A stretch of 64,000 nucleotides of DNA from Pseudomonas helmanticensis (GCF_900182985.1 NZ_FXUY01000002.1:917001-981000), one strand, 5' to 3'; shown: positions 39,924 to 49,645, counted from the first letter of the stretch. The notes: generated by a model from the sequence alone, not told the origin. Made by a program: numbers and translations.

Positions 39924-41376
39924 ACCACGACCTCCCGTCCCGCGTGATCAATGCAATGGAGCTCATCGGCCCCCACGACCCGGCCGCATACGGCTTGGGC
40001 GCGTCACCGGATTTTTTCCACCCGGCGATCAGTTGGTCACACCATTTCCACGCGGCTTCGATTTCATCTTTACGGACAAACAGGTTCTGATTGCCGTTCA
40101 TCACTTCCAGCAACAACCGCTCGTAGGCATCGGGGATCCGCGCGCTACGCCAGGTGTCGGAGAAATTCAGTTGCAGCGGGCCGCTGCGCAGTTGCATGCC
40201 TTTGTCCAGGCCCTGCTCTTTGGTCATCACGCGCAAGGAAATACCTTCGTCCGGTTGCAGGCGAATGATCAGTTTGTTGCTGATCTGCAAGCGCTGCTCG
40301 GGGGCGAAGATGTAGTGCGACGGTTCCTTGAAGTGGATGACGATCTGCGACAACTTTTGCGGCATGCGCTTGCCGGTACGCAGGTAGAACGGCACGCCGG
40401 CCCAGCGCCAGTTGCGGATGTCGGCACGCAAAGCGACGAAGGTTTCGGTGTCGCTCTGGGTATTGGAATTTGGTTCTTCGAGGTAACCCGGTACGGATTT
40501 GCCTTCGCTGTGGCCGGCGATGTACTGGCCGCGCACCACTTGCGTGGTCAGGCCTTCCGGGCTGATCGGCGCCAGCGCCTTGAGGACTTTTACTTTCTCG
40601 TCACGGATGCTGTCGGCGGACAGATCAGCCGGCGGGTCCATGGCGATCAGGCAGAGCAACTGCAACAGGTGATTCTGGATCATGTCGCGCAGCTGGCCGG
40701 CCTTGTCGAAGTAGCCCCAACGGCCTTCGATACCGACCTTCTCGGCCACGGTGATTTCCACGTGGGAGATGTAATTCTGGTTCCACTGGGTTTCGAACAG
40801 GCTGTTGGCGAAACGCAGGGCGATCAGGTTCTGAACGGTTTCTTTGCCCAGATAGTGGTCGATGCGGTAGGTGCGGTTCTCCGGGAAGAACTGCGCCACG
40901 GCGTCATTCACTTTGCGCGACGATTCGAGGTCGGAACCGATCGGCTTTTCCAGCACCACCCGGGTGTTTTCTGCCAGACCGACTTTCGCCAGGTTCTCGC
41001 AGATCGCGCCGTACACCGCCGCCGGTGTGGCGAAGTAGGCAATCATGCGTTGCGTGCTGCCGGCCAGTTCGGCCAGCGCGACGTAATCTTCAGCCTTGAG
41101 AAAGTCGACGTGCAGGTAGGTCAGGCGCGCCAGAAAGCGCTCGGCCACGGCTTCGTCCAGCTCTTTGCCGACGTAGCGGCGCAATTCGGCGGCGATAAAC
41201 GCCAGGTGCTGCTGCTCGGTGCCGTCTTCACGGGCCAGCGCGATGATGCGCGTGTCCTCGTGCAACAGATCGGCGCCATCGAGGTGATAAAGGGCAGGAA
41301 ACAGCTTGCGCAGGGCCAGATCGCCAAGCGCGCCGAACAAGGCAAAGGTGCACGGTTCAACCGTAATCGAAGGCAT
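39910..41376 (-). CDS. zwf: Glucose-6-phosphate 1-dehydrogenase
   Basis: 488 residues. The NADP-binding loop is [11 protein letters not shown] (14-24), where the usual GASGDL Ser is Ala; [11 protein letters not shown]; the substrate/catalytic motif RIDHYLGKE at 171-179; and [12 protein letters not shown]. It oxidises glucose-6-phosphate to 6-phosphogluconolactone and heads the zwf-pgl-eda operon. The divergent hexR gene starts 217 bp away. The leader carries AAGAACAA 6 bp before the start codon and a TTGT-N7-TCAA box over the same bases. Confidence 0.95.
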   Translation of the reverse strand: MPSITVEPCTFALFGALGDLALRKLFPALYHLDGADLLHEDTRIIALAREDGTEQQHLAFIAAELRRYVGKELDEAVAERFLARLTYLHVDFLKAEDYVALAELAGSTQRMIAYFATPAAVYGAICENLAKVGLAENTRVVLEKPIGSDLESSRKVNDAVAQFFPENRTYRIDHYLGKETVQNLIALRFANSLFETQWNQNYISHVEITVAEKVGIEGRWGYFDKAGQLRDMIQNHLLQLLCLIAMDPPADLSADSIRDEKVKVLKALAPISPEGLTTQVVRGQYIAGHSEGKSVPGYLEEPNSNTQSDTETFVALRADIRNWRWAGVPFYLRTGKRMPQKLSQIVIHFKEPSHYIFAPEQRLQISNKLIIRLQPDEGISLRVMTKEQGLDKGMQLRSGPLQLNFSDTWRSARIPDAYERLLLEVMNGNQNLFVRKDEIEAAWKWCDQLIAGWKKSGDAPKPYAAGSWGPMSSIALITRDGRSWYGDI

Positions 41377-41381
41377 GATGT

Positions 41382-41396
41382 TTGTTCTTTTATCAA
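41382..41396. promoter_or_regulatory. Imperfect HexR-like box in zwf leader
   Basis: TTGT-TCTTTTA-TCAA, one mismatch from the TTGT-N7/8-ACAA pattern reported for HexR. It overlaps an AAGAACAA Crc/Hfq-like motif on the mRNA strand. Confidence 0.4.
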
Positions 41397-41441
41397 GTTA
41401 AGCTACAAATACCTTTTTTCAAGGCATCACTCAAGGGAAAA

Positions 41442-41457
41442 TGTAGTAATAACCACA
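41442..41457. promoter_or_regulatory. Candidate HexR operator in zwf-hexR intergenic region
   Basis: TGTAGT-AATA-ACCACA, a near-perfect palindrome about 65 bp upstream of zwf. HexR is known to control zwf from the shared intergenic region; this is the best palindrome in it, though it differs in spacing from TTGT-N7-ACAA. Confidence 0.5.
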
Positions 41458-41593
41458 ACATTTTCGCAAAATACAGATTCCGAGTGGTGGTCGCTCGGAC
41501 GCATCAGTAGGATAGGCCACCGTTACGGGCCATATCAAAGGCCCAATTTGCATAGCCCGGCGCACCTTTGCGCAGGTGAATTAGGAATTCCAT

Positions 41594-42463
41594 ATGGACC
41601 GCGTGCGAAATTTACTGGAACAGATCCAGAGTCGCCTTGAAGACCTGAACAAGGCCGAACGCAAAGTCGCCGAGGTGATCCTGCTCAACCCGCAGCAGGC
41701 CACCCGCTTCAGCATCGCCGCCCTCGCCCAGGCGGCGTCGGTGAGCGAACCGACGGTCAACCGCTTCTGCCGTTCATTCGGTGTCAGCGGCTATCCCGAA
41801 CTCAAGCTGCAACTGGCGCAAAGCCTGGCCAGCGGCGCGGCGTATGTCAGCCGTGCGGTCGAGGCCGACGACAATCCCGAGGCGTACACGCAAAAGATTT
41901 TCGGCAGCGCCATCGCCTCGCTGGACAGTGCTTGCCAGGCGCTCGATCCGAACCTGATCAGCCGCGCCGTTGACCTGTTGATTCAGGCGCGGCAGATCCA
42001 CTTCTTCGGCCTCGGGGCTTCGGCGCCGGTGGCGCTGGATGCGCAGCACAAGTTCTTCCGCTTCAACCTCGCGGTCACCGCGCACGCCGATGTGCTGATG
42101 CAGCGGATGATCGCTTCGGTGGCGCATACCGGTGAGCTGTTCGTGATCATTTCCTACACCGGCCGCACCCGTGAGCTGGTCGAGGTGGCGCGCATTGCTC
42201 GCGAGAACGGCGCTTCGGTGTTGGGTTTGACGGCGGAGAATTCGCCGCTGGCCAAGGCGAGTACCTTGAGCCTGAACATCCCGCTGCCGGAAGACACCGA
42301 CATCTATATGCCGATGACTTCGCGGATCATTCAGTTGACCGTGCTGGATGTGTTGGCGACCGGGATGACCCTGCGTCGCGGAGTGGATTTCCAGCCGCAT
42401 CTGCGCAAGATCAAAGAGAGCTTGAATGCCAGCCGGTATCCGGTGGGTGACGAGTTTAATTAG
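41594..42463 (+). CDS. hexR: RpiR-family regulator HexR
   Basis: 289 residues. The N-terminal RpiR HTH covers about 1-77 ([25 protein letters not shown]) and the SIS sugar-phosphate isomerase-like domain about 125-265 ([56 protein letters not shown]). HexR represses zwf-pgl-eda, edd-glk and gap-1 and releases DNA when KDPG binds the SIS domain. It is divergent from zwf; ATG 41594 has TTAGGAATTC upstream. Confidence 0.94.
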   Translation: MDRVRNLLEQIQSRLEDLNKAERKVAEVILLNPQQATRFSIAALAQAASVSEPTVNRFCRSFGVSGYPELKLQLAQSLASGAAYVSRAVEADDNPEAYTQKIFGSAIASLDSACQALDPNLISRAVDLLIQARQIHFFGLGASAPVALDAQHKFFRFNLAVTAHADVLMQRMIASVAHTGELFVIISYTGRTRELVEVARIARENGASVLGLTAENSPLAKASTLSLNIPLPEDTDIYMPMTSRIIQLTVLDVLATGMTLRRGVDFQPHLRKIKESLNASRYPVGDEFN

Positions 42464-42476
42464 GACGCTTCGCGTA

Positions 42477-42507
42477 AAGGATCGCAGCCTTCGGCAGCTC
42501 CTACAGA
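42477..42507. repeat. Single REP unit (family C)
   Basis: aaggatcgcagccttcggca followed by gctcctacag, one copy just after hexR and before repeat B copy 4. Confidence 0.8.
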
Positions 42508-42511
42508 GGTT

Positions 42512-42612
42512 GATCGTTCCCACGCTCTGCGTGGGAATGCAGCCCGTGACGCTCCGCGTCACTGGACGCGGAGCGTCCCTAGAGGCATTCCCACGCAGAG
42601 CGTAGGAACGAT
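42512..42612. repeat. Palindromic repeat B, copy 4
   Basis: gatcgttcccacgctctgcg ... cgcagagcgtaggaacgatc. The inner pair gacgctccgcgtc/gacgcggagcgtc carries compensatory T-to-C changes relative to copies 1 and 2, which preserve base pairing. Confidence 0.9.
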
Positions 42613-42614
42613 CA

Positions 42615-43469
42615 TCAAGCCGCAGCCCACGCCTGCAAGCTCAAATGGGCCTTCTCCCCCGGCGCCAGATGCAGACTGTCCGTCCCGCCCGCCGCCGCTT
42701 CCACGCAGACAAACTCCGAAATCTCATCCCACGTCACCCCCAGCAACGGCCGCGACCCCGGATGCCAGACCACCGTGTCAGCACTGTCACCGGTATCGAT
42801 ACACAACTCGCGCTGCCAGGCGTGATCCTTGAGCTGCAATTCGCCGTCGTGCTGGAACACCCGCTGACAGCCGCCATCCACCCGCAACTCGCCTTCCTGC
42901 TGGCAAGACTGGCGGCTCAACTGGTCGTAACCCTGCGCTCCTTCAAGCCCAGACAGCGCTATCTCACCAACATCGCCAATACGCCAGTAAGCGTGCAAAG
43001 CCTGGCTCAACTGGCACGGCATGTCGTCCTGATGCTCGGTGCTCAGGCGTAATTCCATGCGTTCGCCCAGATGCGCGTGCAGGTCGACCTGCCAGTCGCA
43101 CAGCTGCAATTGCCAGTGCAGGCGCACGCCATCGTCGGCGCTGCTGCTGTCGAGCAACTTCCAGTCGAGCAGTCGCGCCCAGCCATGTGAAGGCCACGCG
43201 TTTTCGCTGGGATGACGGCCGTACCACGGCCAGCACACCGGCACGCCACCACGGATCGCGCCGACATGCGGCCACTTCGCCGCACACCACAACCACGGTT
43301 TTTGTCCGCGCGGCTGAAAGTGCAGCAACTGCGCGCCCTGACGACTGAACACCGCCTGACACAGCGGATGATCGATCACCAACACGTCGCGCATCTGATA
43401 GCGCTCCCAAGCGAATATCGGCTGTTCGCGCAGGGATCTGAAGAAGCGTTGTAGCGGATGCTCATGCAT
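42615..43469 (-). CDS. D-hexose-6-phosphate mutarotase (aldose-1-epimerase-like)
   Basis: 284 residues from ATG 43469 (MHEHPLQRFFRSL); ATG 43490 is in frame, and neither has a clear ribosome site. YeaD-like mutarotase features: SRQGAQLLHFQPRGQKPWLW, IRGGVPVCWPWYG, HGWARLLDW with catalytic His, and VWHPGSRPLLGVTWDEISEFVCVEAA with the catalytic Glu near the C-terminus. It interconverts anomers of glucose-6-phosphate for Zwf. It is the last gene of the glucose-transport cluster, downstream of oprB. Confidence 0.88.
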   Translation of the reverse strand: MHEHPLQRFFRSLREQPIFAWERYQMRDVLVIDHPLCQAVFSRQGAQLLHFQPRGQKPWLWCAAKWPHVGAIRGGVPVCWPWYGRHPSENAWPSHGWARLLDWKLLDSSSADDGVRLHWQLQLCDWQVDLHAHLGERMELRLSTEHQDDMPCQLSQALHAYWRIGDVGEIALSGLEGAQGYDQLSRQSCQQEGELRVDGGCQRVFQHDGELQLKDHAWQRELCIDTGDSADTVVWHPGSRPLLGVTWDEISEFVCVEAAAGGTDSLHLAPGEKAHLSLQAWAAA

Positions 43470-43513
43470 TTGCCACGGTCCCGAATTCATTTGTTACGGG
43501 GATTACTGCCCCT

Positions 43514-43546
43514 CAAAAAAAAGCGGACAGCCTTGGCTGTCCGCAA
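43514..43546 (-). terminator. Terminator after oprB
   Basis: On the minus strand gcggacagccaaggctgtcc then gcttttttttg: a strong stem and T8. It lies 37 bp after the oprB stop and 45 bp before the mutarotase start, so the mutarotase would need read-through or its own promoter. Confidence 0.9.
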
Positions 43547-43582
43547 ATATGCGCACATAGAGAGGAGCTTATCGCAGACGCG

Positions 43583-44932
43583 TTAGAACGTAGACTGAAT
43601 TTTCAGGCCAGCGACCAATGCGTTGTCCACTGCATCCACACCGCCCGGGTGAGTGATGTATTGCAGGTTAGGACGTACGGTCAGCCAGTTGGTGACGTGG
43701 AAGCCGTAGTTGATCTCGTAGTTGTATTCGGTTTCACGAATCGGCGAGAACACCGGATTGTCGTAATCCGATACACCGTTGGAAACGTTGAGCAGCTCGG
43801 CGTTTTTCTTCACGTCGTCGTTGACGTGGATACGCGCCGCACCGATACCGACGTCATCCTTCGGACGCGCGTCGAACGGGCCCTTGTAGACAAACATCAC
43901 CGACTGGTAGTTGTCGATGAAGTTGGTGTCCTTGTCGTGGAAGGTCGCATTGGCAGCGATGTTCAGACCGCGGGTCGCATCACCGTTGTGGCTGGTGAGT
44001 TGCTGTTGCGCGACGAACCAGTAGCCGCTTTTGCTGCTGTGGGTCTTGTAGGCGTTGCCAGTGGTGGCTGCATCGAAACCGTTGACGTCTTCGCGAACGT
44101 CGTCGGCATCAGCCGTGCTCTTGTAGTAACCGACGCGGTATTCGCCCGGCAGGCTGTTGACCTTCGGCGACCAGACCAACTCGACTGGCAACACAGTACC
44201 GGCGGTGCCACTGCCGCTGAGCTTGAAGCCGTTGCCGTGTTCCAGTTGCGACGGGTTCTGGTTGTACGCACCGATTTGCGCGTAGAGCTCGTCGTTGATG
44301 TTGTACTTGACGCGGATCGCGGCCTGGCTGACTGGCCAGTTGTACCAGATGTTGGTTGCCCAGTTACCCACTTGCGAACCGCAGAACGCGAGGTTCTGGA
44401 AGTCGCACGGGAAGGTGTTGAAGTCTTCGCCTTCACCGAAGTAACCGGCCTTGACGTCGAGCTTGTTGTCGAAGAACTGGTGCTGAATCCACAACTGGGT
44501 CAGACGCACCATGTGGCCACGGCCGTAAACTTCTTGCGAAGAACTCAGGGTGCCAGCACGCGGATCGCCAACGCGGTCGTTGGAGATGTTGTAGCCGTTA
44601 CGGTTGGTCAACTGGATCTTCGCCTGGGTGTTATCCCAGCCCCACAGCTTTTGCAGATCGAGTGCCACGCCCAGACCGAACTGGTCAGCGTAACGCGCGG
44701 TCTTGTCGTCGTTGTAGCCACCGTGCAGGTTGCCACCGACTTCCCCAACGTAGTCGGCCTTGATGTCGATACCCTGCTCGATCAGCTTGGTCCGCTCGCC
44801 ACCCCAGTCACCGGTCATCCATTTCGAATCGGAGCTGAAGGCATCCGCCGCCATGGCGTTACCGGCCAGCACCAACGCCGCCGCAGCTGACACTTGGCAG
44901 ATCAACCGGACATTGACGTGTTTCTTTTTCAT
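43583..44932 (-). CDS. oprB: Carbohydrate-selective porin OprB
   Basis: 449 residues. Signal peptide of about 28 residues (MKKKHVNVRLICQVSAAAAL...NAMA). The mature N-terminus has the OprB signature WMTGDWGGERTKLIEQGI, followed by a 16-stranded beta-barrel pattern of alternating residues and a C-terminal Phe (LKIQSTF), needed for outer-membrane assembly. A CDFQNLAFC disulphide loop is present. It admits glucose and other sugars into the periplasm for GtsA. It is downstream of the ABC genes; its leader has an AATAACAA motif and GAGGATG as ribosome site. Confidence 0.95.
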   Translation of the reverse strand: MKKKHVNVRLICQVSAAAALVLAGNAMAADAFSSDSKWMTGDWGGERTKLIEQGIDIKADYVGEVGGNLHGGYNDDKTARYADQFGLGVALDLQKLWGWDNTQAKIQLTNRNGYNISNDRVGDPRAGTLSSSQEVYGRGHMVRLTQLWIQHQFFDNKLDVKAGYFGEGEDFNTFPCDFQNLAFCGSQVGNWATNIWYNWPVSQAAIRVKYNINDELYAQIGAYNQNPSQLEHGNGFKLSGSGTAGTVLPVELVWSPKVNSLPGEYRVGYYKSTADADDVREDVNGFDAATTGNAYKTHSSKSGYWFVAQQQLTSHNGDATRGLNIAANATFHDKDTNFIDNYQSVMFVYKGPFDARPKDDVGIGAARIHVNDDVKKNAELLNVSNGVSDYDNPVFSPIRETEYNYEINYGFHVTNWLTVRPNLQYITHPGGVDAVDNALVAGLKIQSTF

Positions 44933-44951
44933 CCCTACATCCTCGTCTTTA

Positions 44952-44959
44952 TTGTTATT
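44952..44959 (-). promoter_or_regulatory. Crc/Hfq-like CA motif in oprB leader
   Basis: AATAACAA on the mRNA strand, about 20 bp before the oprB start codon. Confidence 0.5.
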
Positions 44960-45027
44960 AACTGTTTTTATCTAACGCGGTTTACATAAATTGCGATGGA
45001 TTACAGGCAATCCGCCGCGTGCTCCTT

Positions 45028-45153
45028 TGTAGGAGTGAGCCCTGTGGCGAGGGGATTCATCCCCGTTGGGCTGCGTAGCAGACCCCGCTTTTATGGGGCC
45101 GCTGCGCGACCCAACGGGGATAAATCCCCTCGCCACAAAAGCCCTCTCCTACA
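45028..45153. repeat. Composite inverted repeat E, copy 1
   Basis: tgtaggagtgagccctgtgg fused to cgaggggattcatccccgtt, mirrored by aacggggataaatcccctcg and a shortened tcctaca end, with an inner cagacccc/ggggccgctg loop. Combines the ends of family D with the core of family E. Confidence 0.85.
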
Positions 45154-45160
45154 TCAAATT

Positions 45161-46321
45161 TCAGCGGCCTTTGAATTGGGCCACGTTCGCAGACCGCGCA
45201 TCGGTCTGTGGTTGGCCGGCAGTGCCCAGACGCTCGCCAGTCTTGGCATCAAACAGCAGCACTTTCGACGGATCGAATTGCAACGTCAGACTCTCGCCCA
45301 CCTGCGGTGCCACGTCCGGCGCCAGTCGGCAGCAGACTTTGGTTTCATTCAAATTGACGAACACCAAGGTGTCCGGACCGGTCGGCTCGGTGACCTGCAC
45401 TTCGGCACGAATGCTTGGCAGGCCATTGCCCTCGCCGTTCGCCAGAACGATCTGTTCCGGGCGCAGGCCGAGGATCACTTCGCGATCTTCGAGGCCGGCG
45501 TCCTGCATGCTCATCGGCAGCTCGCAACGCGCCTGACCGCTGTCGAGCAACGCCAGCAAACGGCCGTCCTTGCGTTGCAGACGCAGTGGAATGAAGTTCA
45601 TCGGCGGCGAACCGATGAAGCTCGCCACGAACAGGTTGGCCGGGTCGTTGTAGATCTCTTTCGGCGTACCGAACTGCTGAATGATGCCGTCCTTCATCAC
45701 CGCCACTTTGTCGCCCAGGGTCATTGCTTCGATCTGGTCGTGGGTCACGTAGACCGTGGTGGTCTTCAGGCGCTGGTGCATCAGTTTCATTTCGGTACGC
45801 ATCTCGACGCGAAGCTTGGCGTCGAGGTTGGACAGCGGTTCGTCGAACAGATAGATCTTCGGACGACGCGCCAGCGCACGGCCCATCGCCACACGCTGTT
45901 GCTGACCACCGGAGAGCTGGCCCGGCTTGCGATTGAGCAAGTGTTCGATCTGCAGCAGTTTTGCCACGCGCGCGACTTCTTCGTCGATCGCCGCCTGAGG
46001 CATCTTGCGAATCTTCAGGCCGAATTCGATGTTCTCGCGCACGCTCATGGTCGGGTACAGCGCGTAGGACTGGAACACCATGGCGATGTCACGATCCTTC
46101 GGGCTCATGCCGCTGACGTCCTGGTCACCGATCATGATCGCGCCGCCGGTGATGGTTTCCAGACCGGCGATGCAGTTCATCAACGTCGATTTGCCGCAGC
46201 CCGACGGGCCAACGAGGATCAGGAATTCGCCTTCCTTGATCGACAGTTCGATGTTCTTCAGGGTGTCCGGCAGGCCGGCACCGTAGGTCTTGTTTACGTT
46301 GCGAAGTTCGAGCGTTGCCAT
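45161..46321 (-). CDS. gtsD: Glucose ABC transporter ATP-binding protein
   Basis: 386 residues of the CUT1/MalK type: Walker A GPSGCGKST (38-46), Q-loop FQSYALYP, signature LSGGQQQRV (136-144), Walker B IYLFDEP, and the C-terminal OB-like MOP domain (about 240-370, MNFIPLRLQRKDG, LGLRPEQI). It energises glucose uptake through GtsBC. It lies 2 bp after gtsC on the same strand and upstream of oprB, separated by repeat E. The gene is gltK in P. aeruginosa. Confidence 0.93.
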   Translation of the reverse strand: MATLELRNVNKTYGAGLPDTLKNIELSIKEGEFLILVGPSGCGKSTLMNCIAGLETITGGAIMIGDQDVSGMSPKDRDIAMVFQSYALYPTMSVRENIEFGLKIRKMPQAAIDEEVARVAKLLQIEHLLNRKPGQLSGGQQQRVAMGRALARRPKIYLFDEPLSNLDAKLRVEMRTEMKLMHQRLKTTTVYVTHDQIEAMTLGDKVAVMKDGIIQQFGTPKEIYNDPANLFVASFIGSPPMNFIPLRLQRKDGRLLALLDSGQARCELPMSMQDAGLEDREVILGLRPEQIVLANGEGNGLPSIRAEVQVTEPTGPDTLVFVNLNETKVCCRLAPDVAPQVGESLTLQFDPSKVLLFDAKTGERLGTAGQPQTDARSANVAQFKGR

Positions 46322-46323
46322 GA

Positions 46324-47169
46324 TTACCCCTTGACTGCGCCGGCCGTCAGCCCGCGCACGAAATACTTGCCTGCGACCACATAGACCAGCAGGGTCGGCA
46401 GGCCGGCGATCATCGCCGCTGCCATATCAACGTTGTATTCCTTGGCGCCGGTGCTGGTGTTGACCAGGTTGTTCAGCGCCACCGTAATCGGCTGCGAATC
46501 ACCGCTGGAGAACACCACACCGAACAGGAAGTCGTTCCAGATCTGGGTGAACTGCCAGATCAGGCAGACCATGATGATCGGCGTCGACATCGGCAGAATG
46601 ATCCGCCGGAAAATCGTGAAGAAACCCGCGCCATCCAGGCGTGCGGCTTTCACCAGCGCATCCGGAATGCTCACGTAGTAGTTACGGAAGAACAGCGTGG
46701 TGAACGCCAGACCGTAAACCACGTGGATAAACACCAGGCCGGCGGTGGTGCTCGCCAGGCCCATCTTGCCGAGGGTGAACGAGGCCGGCAGCAGCACGGT
46801 CTGGAACGGCAGGAAGCAGCCGAACAACAGCAGACCGAAGAACAACTGCGAACCACGGAAGCGCCAGAACGACAGCACATAACCGTTCAACGCGCCGATA
46901 GCGGTGGAGATGACCACCGCTGGCACGGTGATTTTGATCGAGTTCCAGAAGTAGCCGTCAACGGTGGCCCAGGCCTTGACCCAGCCGATACCGCTGACCA
47001 CGGTCGGCCAGCTCAGCAGGTTGCCGGTGCTGATGTCTTCCGGGGTCTTGAAGCTGGTCAGCAACATGACCACCAACGGCACCAGATAAAGCAGTACGGC
47101 GAGGATCAGCACCGCGTAGATCGCGATGCGACTCAGGCTGATAGCAGGTTTGGCAGCGAGACTAGTCAT
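46324..47169 (-). CDS. gtsC: Glucose ABC transporter permease
   Basis: 281 residues, six membrane helices, MalG-like. The EAA loop facing the ATPase reads KAARLDGAGFFTIFRRIILPMSTPIIM. N-terminal helix IAIYAVLILAVLLYLVPLVVMLLTSFK; the last segment is AAAMIAGLPTLLVYVVAGKYFVRGLTAGAVKG. It pairs with GtsB to form the channel. It overlaps gtsB by 8 bp and precedes gtsD by 2 bp, so the three genes are one translational unit. It is gltG in P. aeruginosa. Confidence 0.93.
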   Translation of the reverse strand: MTSLAAKPAISLSRIAIYAVLILAVLLYLVPLVVMLLTSFKTPEDISTGNLLSWPTVVSGIGWVKAWATVDGYFWNSIKITVPAVVISTAIGALNGYVLSFWRFRGSQLFFGLLLFGCFLPFQTVLLPASFTLGKMGLASTTAGLVFIHVVYGLAFTTLFFRNYYVSIPDALVKAARLDGAGFFTIFRRIILPMSTPIIMVCLIWQFTQIWNDFLFGVVFSSGDSQPITVALNNLVNTSTGAKEYNVDMAAAMIAGLPTLLVYVVAGKYFVRGLTAGAVKG

Positions 47170-48070
47170 TGCGCTTGGTCCTCAGCTCGGAATACAGGTA
47201 AGGCACGATGATCGCGAGGATCGCACCGAGCATCAGAATCGCACTGGCCGAGCCCATGCCCATCTGGCCGCGACTGAAGGTGAAGGAATACATGAACATC
47301 GCGGGCAGGTCGGAGGAATAACCCGGACCACCGGCAGTCATCGCCGCGACCAGGTCGAAGCTCTTGATCGCAATGTGCGCGAGGATCATCACCGCACTGA
47401 AGAACACCGGACGCAGGCTTGGCAGCACCACTTTCCAGTAGATCATCGGCATGCTCGCGCCATCGATCTGCGCGGCACGGATGATCGATTGATCAACGCC
47501 ACGCAGGCCGGCGAGAAACATCGCCATGATGAAGCCCGAGGCTTGCCAGACAGCGGCGATCACCAGGCAGTAAACCACGCGATCAGGGTCGATCAGCCAG
47601 TCGAGACGGAAGCCTTCCCAGCCCCAGTCCCGCAACAATTTGTCCAGGCCCATGCCCGGGTTGAGCAGCCATTTCCAGGCGGTACCGGTAACGATCATCG
47701 AGAGCGCCATCGGGTACAGGTAAATGGTGCGGATAAAGCCTTCGCGACGGATGCGCTGGTCGAGGAACACCGCCAGCAACACGCCGATCACCAGAGTGAT
47801 ACCGATGAACATGCCACCGAACACCGCGAGGTTTTTGCTCGCGACCCACCAGCGATCGTTGTCGAACAACCGCGCGTATTGCGCCAGACCAGCCCACTTG
47901 TAATTGGGCAGGAAGGTCGAGGTGGTGAACGACAGCACGAACGTCCACAGGATGTAGCCATAGAAGCCCACCAGCACGATGAACATGCTCGGCGCCAGCA
48001 CCAGTTTGGGTAGCCAGCGTTGCAATGCATCGAACGGCGAGGCCTTGCTGAACACAGCAACAGAACTCAT
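47162..48070 (-). CDS. gtsB: Glucose ABC transporter permease
   Basis: 302 residues, MalF-like with six helices: LVLAPSMFIVLVGFYGYILWTFVLSFT, VFGGMFIGITLVIGVLLAVFLDQRI and others, and the EAA loop RAAQIDGASMPMIYWKVVLPSLRPVFFS. It forms the membrane channel with GtsC. It follows gtsA by 150 bp, a gap filled by inverted repeat D, which may trim or stabilise the mRNA between the highly expressed binding protein and the permeases. It is gltF in P. aeruginosa. Confidence 0.93.
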   Translation of the reverse strand: MSSVAVFSKASPFDALQRWLPKLVLAPSMFIVLVGFYGYILWTFVLSFTTSTFLPNYKWAGLAQYARLFDNDRWWVASKNLAVFGGMFIGITLVIGVLLAVFLDQRIRREGFIRTIYLYPMALSMIVTGTAWKWLLNPGMGLDKLLRDWGWEGFRLDWLIDPDRVVYCLVIAAVWQASGFIMAMFLAGLRGVDQSIIRAAQIDGASMPMIYWKVVLPSLRPVFFSAVMILAHIAIKSFDLVAAMTAGGPGYSSDLPAMFMYSFTFSRGQMGMGSASAILMLGAILAIIVPYLYSELRTKRND

Positions 48071-48119
48071 GGGGAAATCCAGTACGAGAGAAAAGGACTA
48101 CTTGGGCAACTCGTCCCCT

Positions 48120-48210
48120 TGTAGGAGTGAGCCTGCTCGCGATTGCGGTGTGTCAGTTGATGAATCTGTTACCTGACAAACTGCTATCGCGAGCAGGCTC
48201 ACTCCTACAG
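48120..48210. repeat. Inverted repeat D, copy 3 (between gtsA and gtsB)
   Basis: tgtaggagtgagcctgctcg and complement, inner gcggtgtgtca arm imperfect. It lies inside the gts operon just after gtsA, where such a hairpin can protect the upstream message from 3' decay. Confidence 0.9.
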
Positions 48211-48220
48211 GGTCCAAGGA

Positions 48221-49522
48221 TTACTTGGACGACTTGATCGCTGCGCCAAGTTTCTTGGCGGTGTCGGCCGGGTCGGCTTTCGGGTCGTTGATGTAGTTGG
48301 TCACGACATCAAAGAACGCGCCTTGTACCGCCAGCGTGGTCGCCATGTTGTGCGCCATGCTTGGTTGCAGGCCGCCGGACTTGGCGTCCGCCAGGAAGTC
48401 TTTGGCAGCAGTCTGTGCGCAGGAGTCGAAGCCCAGCGATTCCATGTTGTTCAACATGTCGTTGCGAACCGGGATCGAGCCTTTGTTGATGCTGAAGACT
48501 TTCTGGAAGTTTTCACCCAGCACGACTTTGGCGATGTCTTTCTGACCGGCAGCAGTGCCTGCGTCTTTCTGCTTGAACACAGCCAGCGAGTCGATGTTGT
48601 AGGTGAACGCCTTGTCGGTGCCCGGGAAGGCTACGCACTCGTAATCCTTGCCAGCGACTTTCTTCGCGGCTGTCCATTCGGACTTGGCCCAGTCACCCAT
48701 GATCTGCATGCCGGCCTTGCCGTTGATGACTTTGGCCGCTTCCAGGTTCCAGTCCTGACCTTTGCCGTCGACGTCCATGTAGGTCGCGACTTTCTTCAGC
48801 TCGGTCAGTGCCTTGACCATTTCCGGACCGGTCAGTGCGCCGTTGTCCAGATCAACCAGGGCTTTCTTGTAACCATCGACACCCATGACCGAAAGCACCA
48901 CGGCTTCGAACACGGTGCTGTCCTGCCAAGGCTGGCCGCCGTGGGCCAGCGGAATGAAGCCCGCAGCTTTCAGCTTGTCGCCAGCGGCGTAGAATTCTTC
49001 GAGGGTGGTCGGGTTCTTGGTGATACCGGCTTTCTTGAAGACTTCCGGGTTGATCCACAGCCAGTTCACACGGTGAATATTCACCGGCACGGCCACGTAA
49101 TCACCGTCGTACTTCACGGTATCGGAGACTTTCTTGTCGAGCAGGCTGTCCCACTTTTCCGACTTGGCGACGTCTTTCAGTACGTCGGTGTCGAGCAGGC
49201 CGGTCGACGCCCATTCCTGGATGTCCGGGCCTTTGATCTGAGCAACGCCAGGCGGGTTGCCGGCGACTGCGCGGCTTTTCAGCACGGTCATGGCAGTGGC
49301 ACCGCCACCACCGGCGACAGCGCCGTCTTTCCAGGTGAAACCGTCTTTTTCGACTTGCGCCTTGAGCACATCAACAGCGGCTTTTTCGCCACCGGACGTC
49401 CACCAGTGCACGACTTCGACCGAACCTTTGGATTCGGCAGCGGAAACACTGAGAGGCAGAATTGCGAGCGGGAACAGGGAGGCGACAGAAATGACAGTAG
49501 CGAGGCGAGAAATCGCATTCAT
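48221..49522 (-). CDS. gtsA: Glucose ABC transporter periplasmic binding protein
   Basis: 433 residues from ATG 49522 (AAGGT 9 bp upstream); the frame runs to 49576 without conserved sequence. Signal peptide of about 27 residues ([20 protein letters not shown]...VSA). Mature CUT1 solute-binding fold: [57 protein letters not shown] and [13 protein letters not shown], with ligand-stacking Trp residues. It binds glucose in the periplasm. It heads gtsABCD and is preceded by a CA motif and a GTAACGAAGGG box. Confidence 0.94.
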   Translation of the reverse strand: MNAISRLATVISVASLFPLAILPLSVSAAESKGSVEVVHWWTSGGEKAAVDVLKAQVEKDGFTWKDGAVAGGGGATAMTVLKSRAVAGNPPGVAQIKGPDIQEWASTGLLDTDVLKDVAKSEKWDSLLDKKVSDTVKYDGDYVAVPVNIHRVNWLWINPEVFKKAGITKNPTTLEEFYAAGDKLKAAGFIPLAHGGQPWQDSTVFEAVVLSVMGVDGYKKALVDLDNGALTGPEMVKALTELKKVATYMDVDGKGQDWNLEAAKVINGKAGMQIMGDWAKSEWTAAKKVAGKDYECVAFPGTDKAFTYNIDSLAVFKQKDAGTAAGQKDIAKVVLGENFQKVFSINKGSIPVRNDMLNNMESLGFDSCAQTAAKDFLADAKSGGLQPSMAHNMATTLAVQGAFFDVVTNYINDPKADPADTAKKLGAAIKSSK

Positions 49523-49538
49523 CTGAGATGTACCTTTC

Positions 49539-49546
49539 TTGTTGTT
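49539..49546 (-). promoter_or_regulatory. Crc/Hfq-like CA motif in gtsA leader
   Basis: AACAACAA (followed by GAAAGG) on the mRNA strand, directly before the ribosome site. Confidence 0.6.
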
Positions 49547-49607
49547 ATGCATGCAAGTCTGGTGCTTGCGCTGCACAGGAGTTTAAACAGGGCGATTCCC
49601 TTCGCAG

Positions 49608-49645
49608 GTAACGAAGGGACGCGCGAATGTCACCACATGGTTACA
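49608..49645. promoter_or_regulatory. Candidate GltR-type operator before gtsA
   Basis: GTAACGAAGGG (49608-49618), N9, TGTCACC (49628-49634), N5, GTTACA (49640-49645). The same three-part element with identical spacing lies before the AGE isomerase gene (50961-50998). GltR is the best candidate binder since its gene is adjacent (inference). The right end overlaps the isomerase stop codon. Confidence 0.6.

Noticed and set aside
41581..41596. gaattccatatg before hexR, resembling cloning sites
   Set aside because: EcoRI- and NdeI-like hexamers occur by chance. The flanks are continuous with normal Pseudomonas sequence, so there is no sign of a construct.
43583..44890. Val/Glu-rich plus-strand frame opposite oprB
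   Set aside because: Antisense. The minus strand has the OprB signature and signal peptide.
49602..49618. CCCTTCG/CGAAGGG hairpin near gtsA as a terminator
   Set aside because: The arms are real (near 49599-49605 and 49612-49618) but there is no T-run. The right arm belongs to the GTAACGAAGGG element shared with the isomerase promoter, so an operator reading is preferred.
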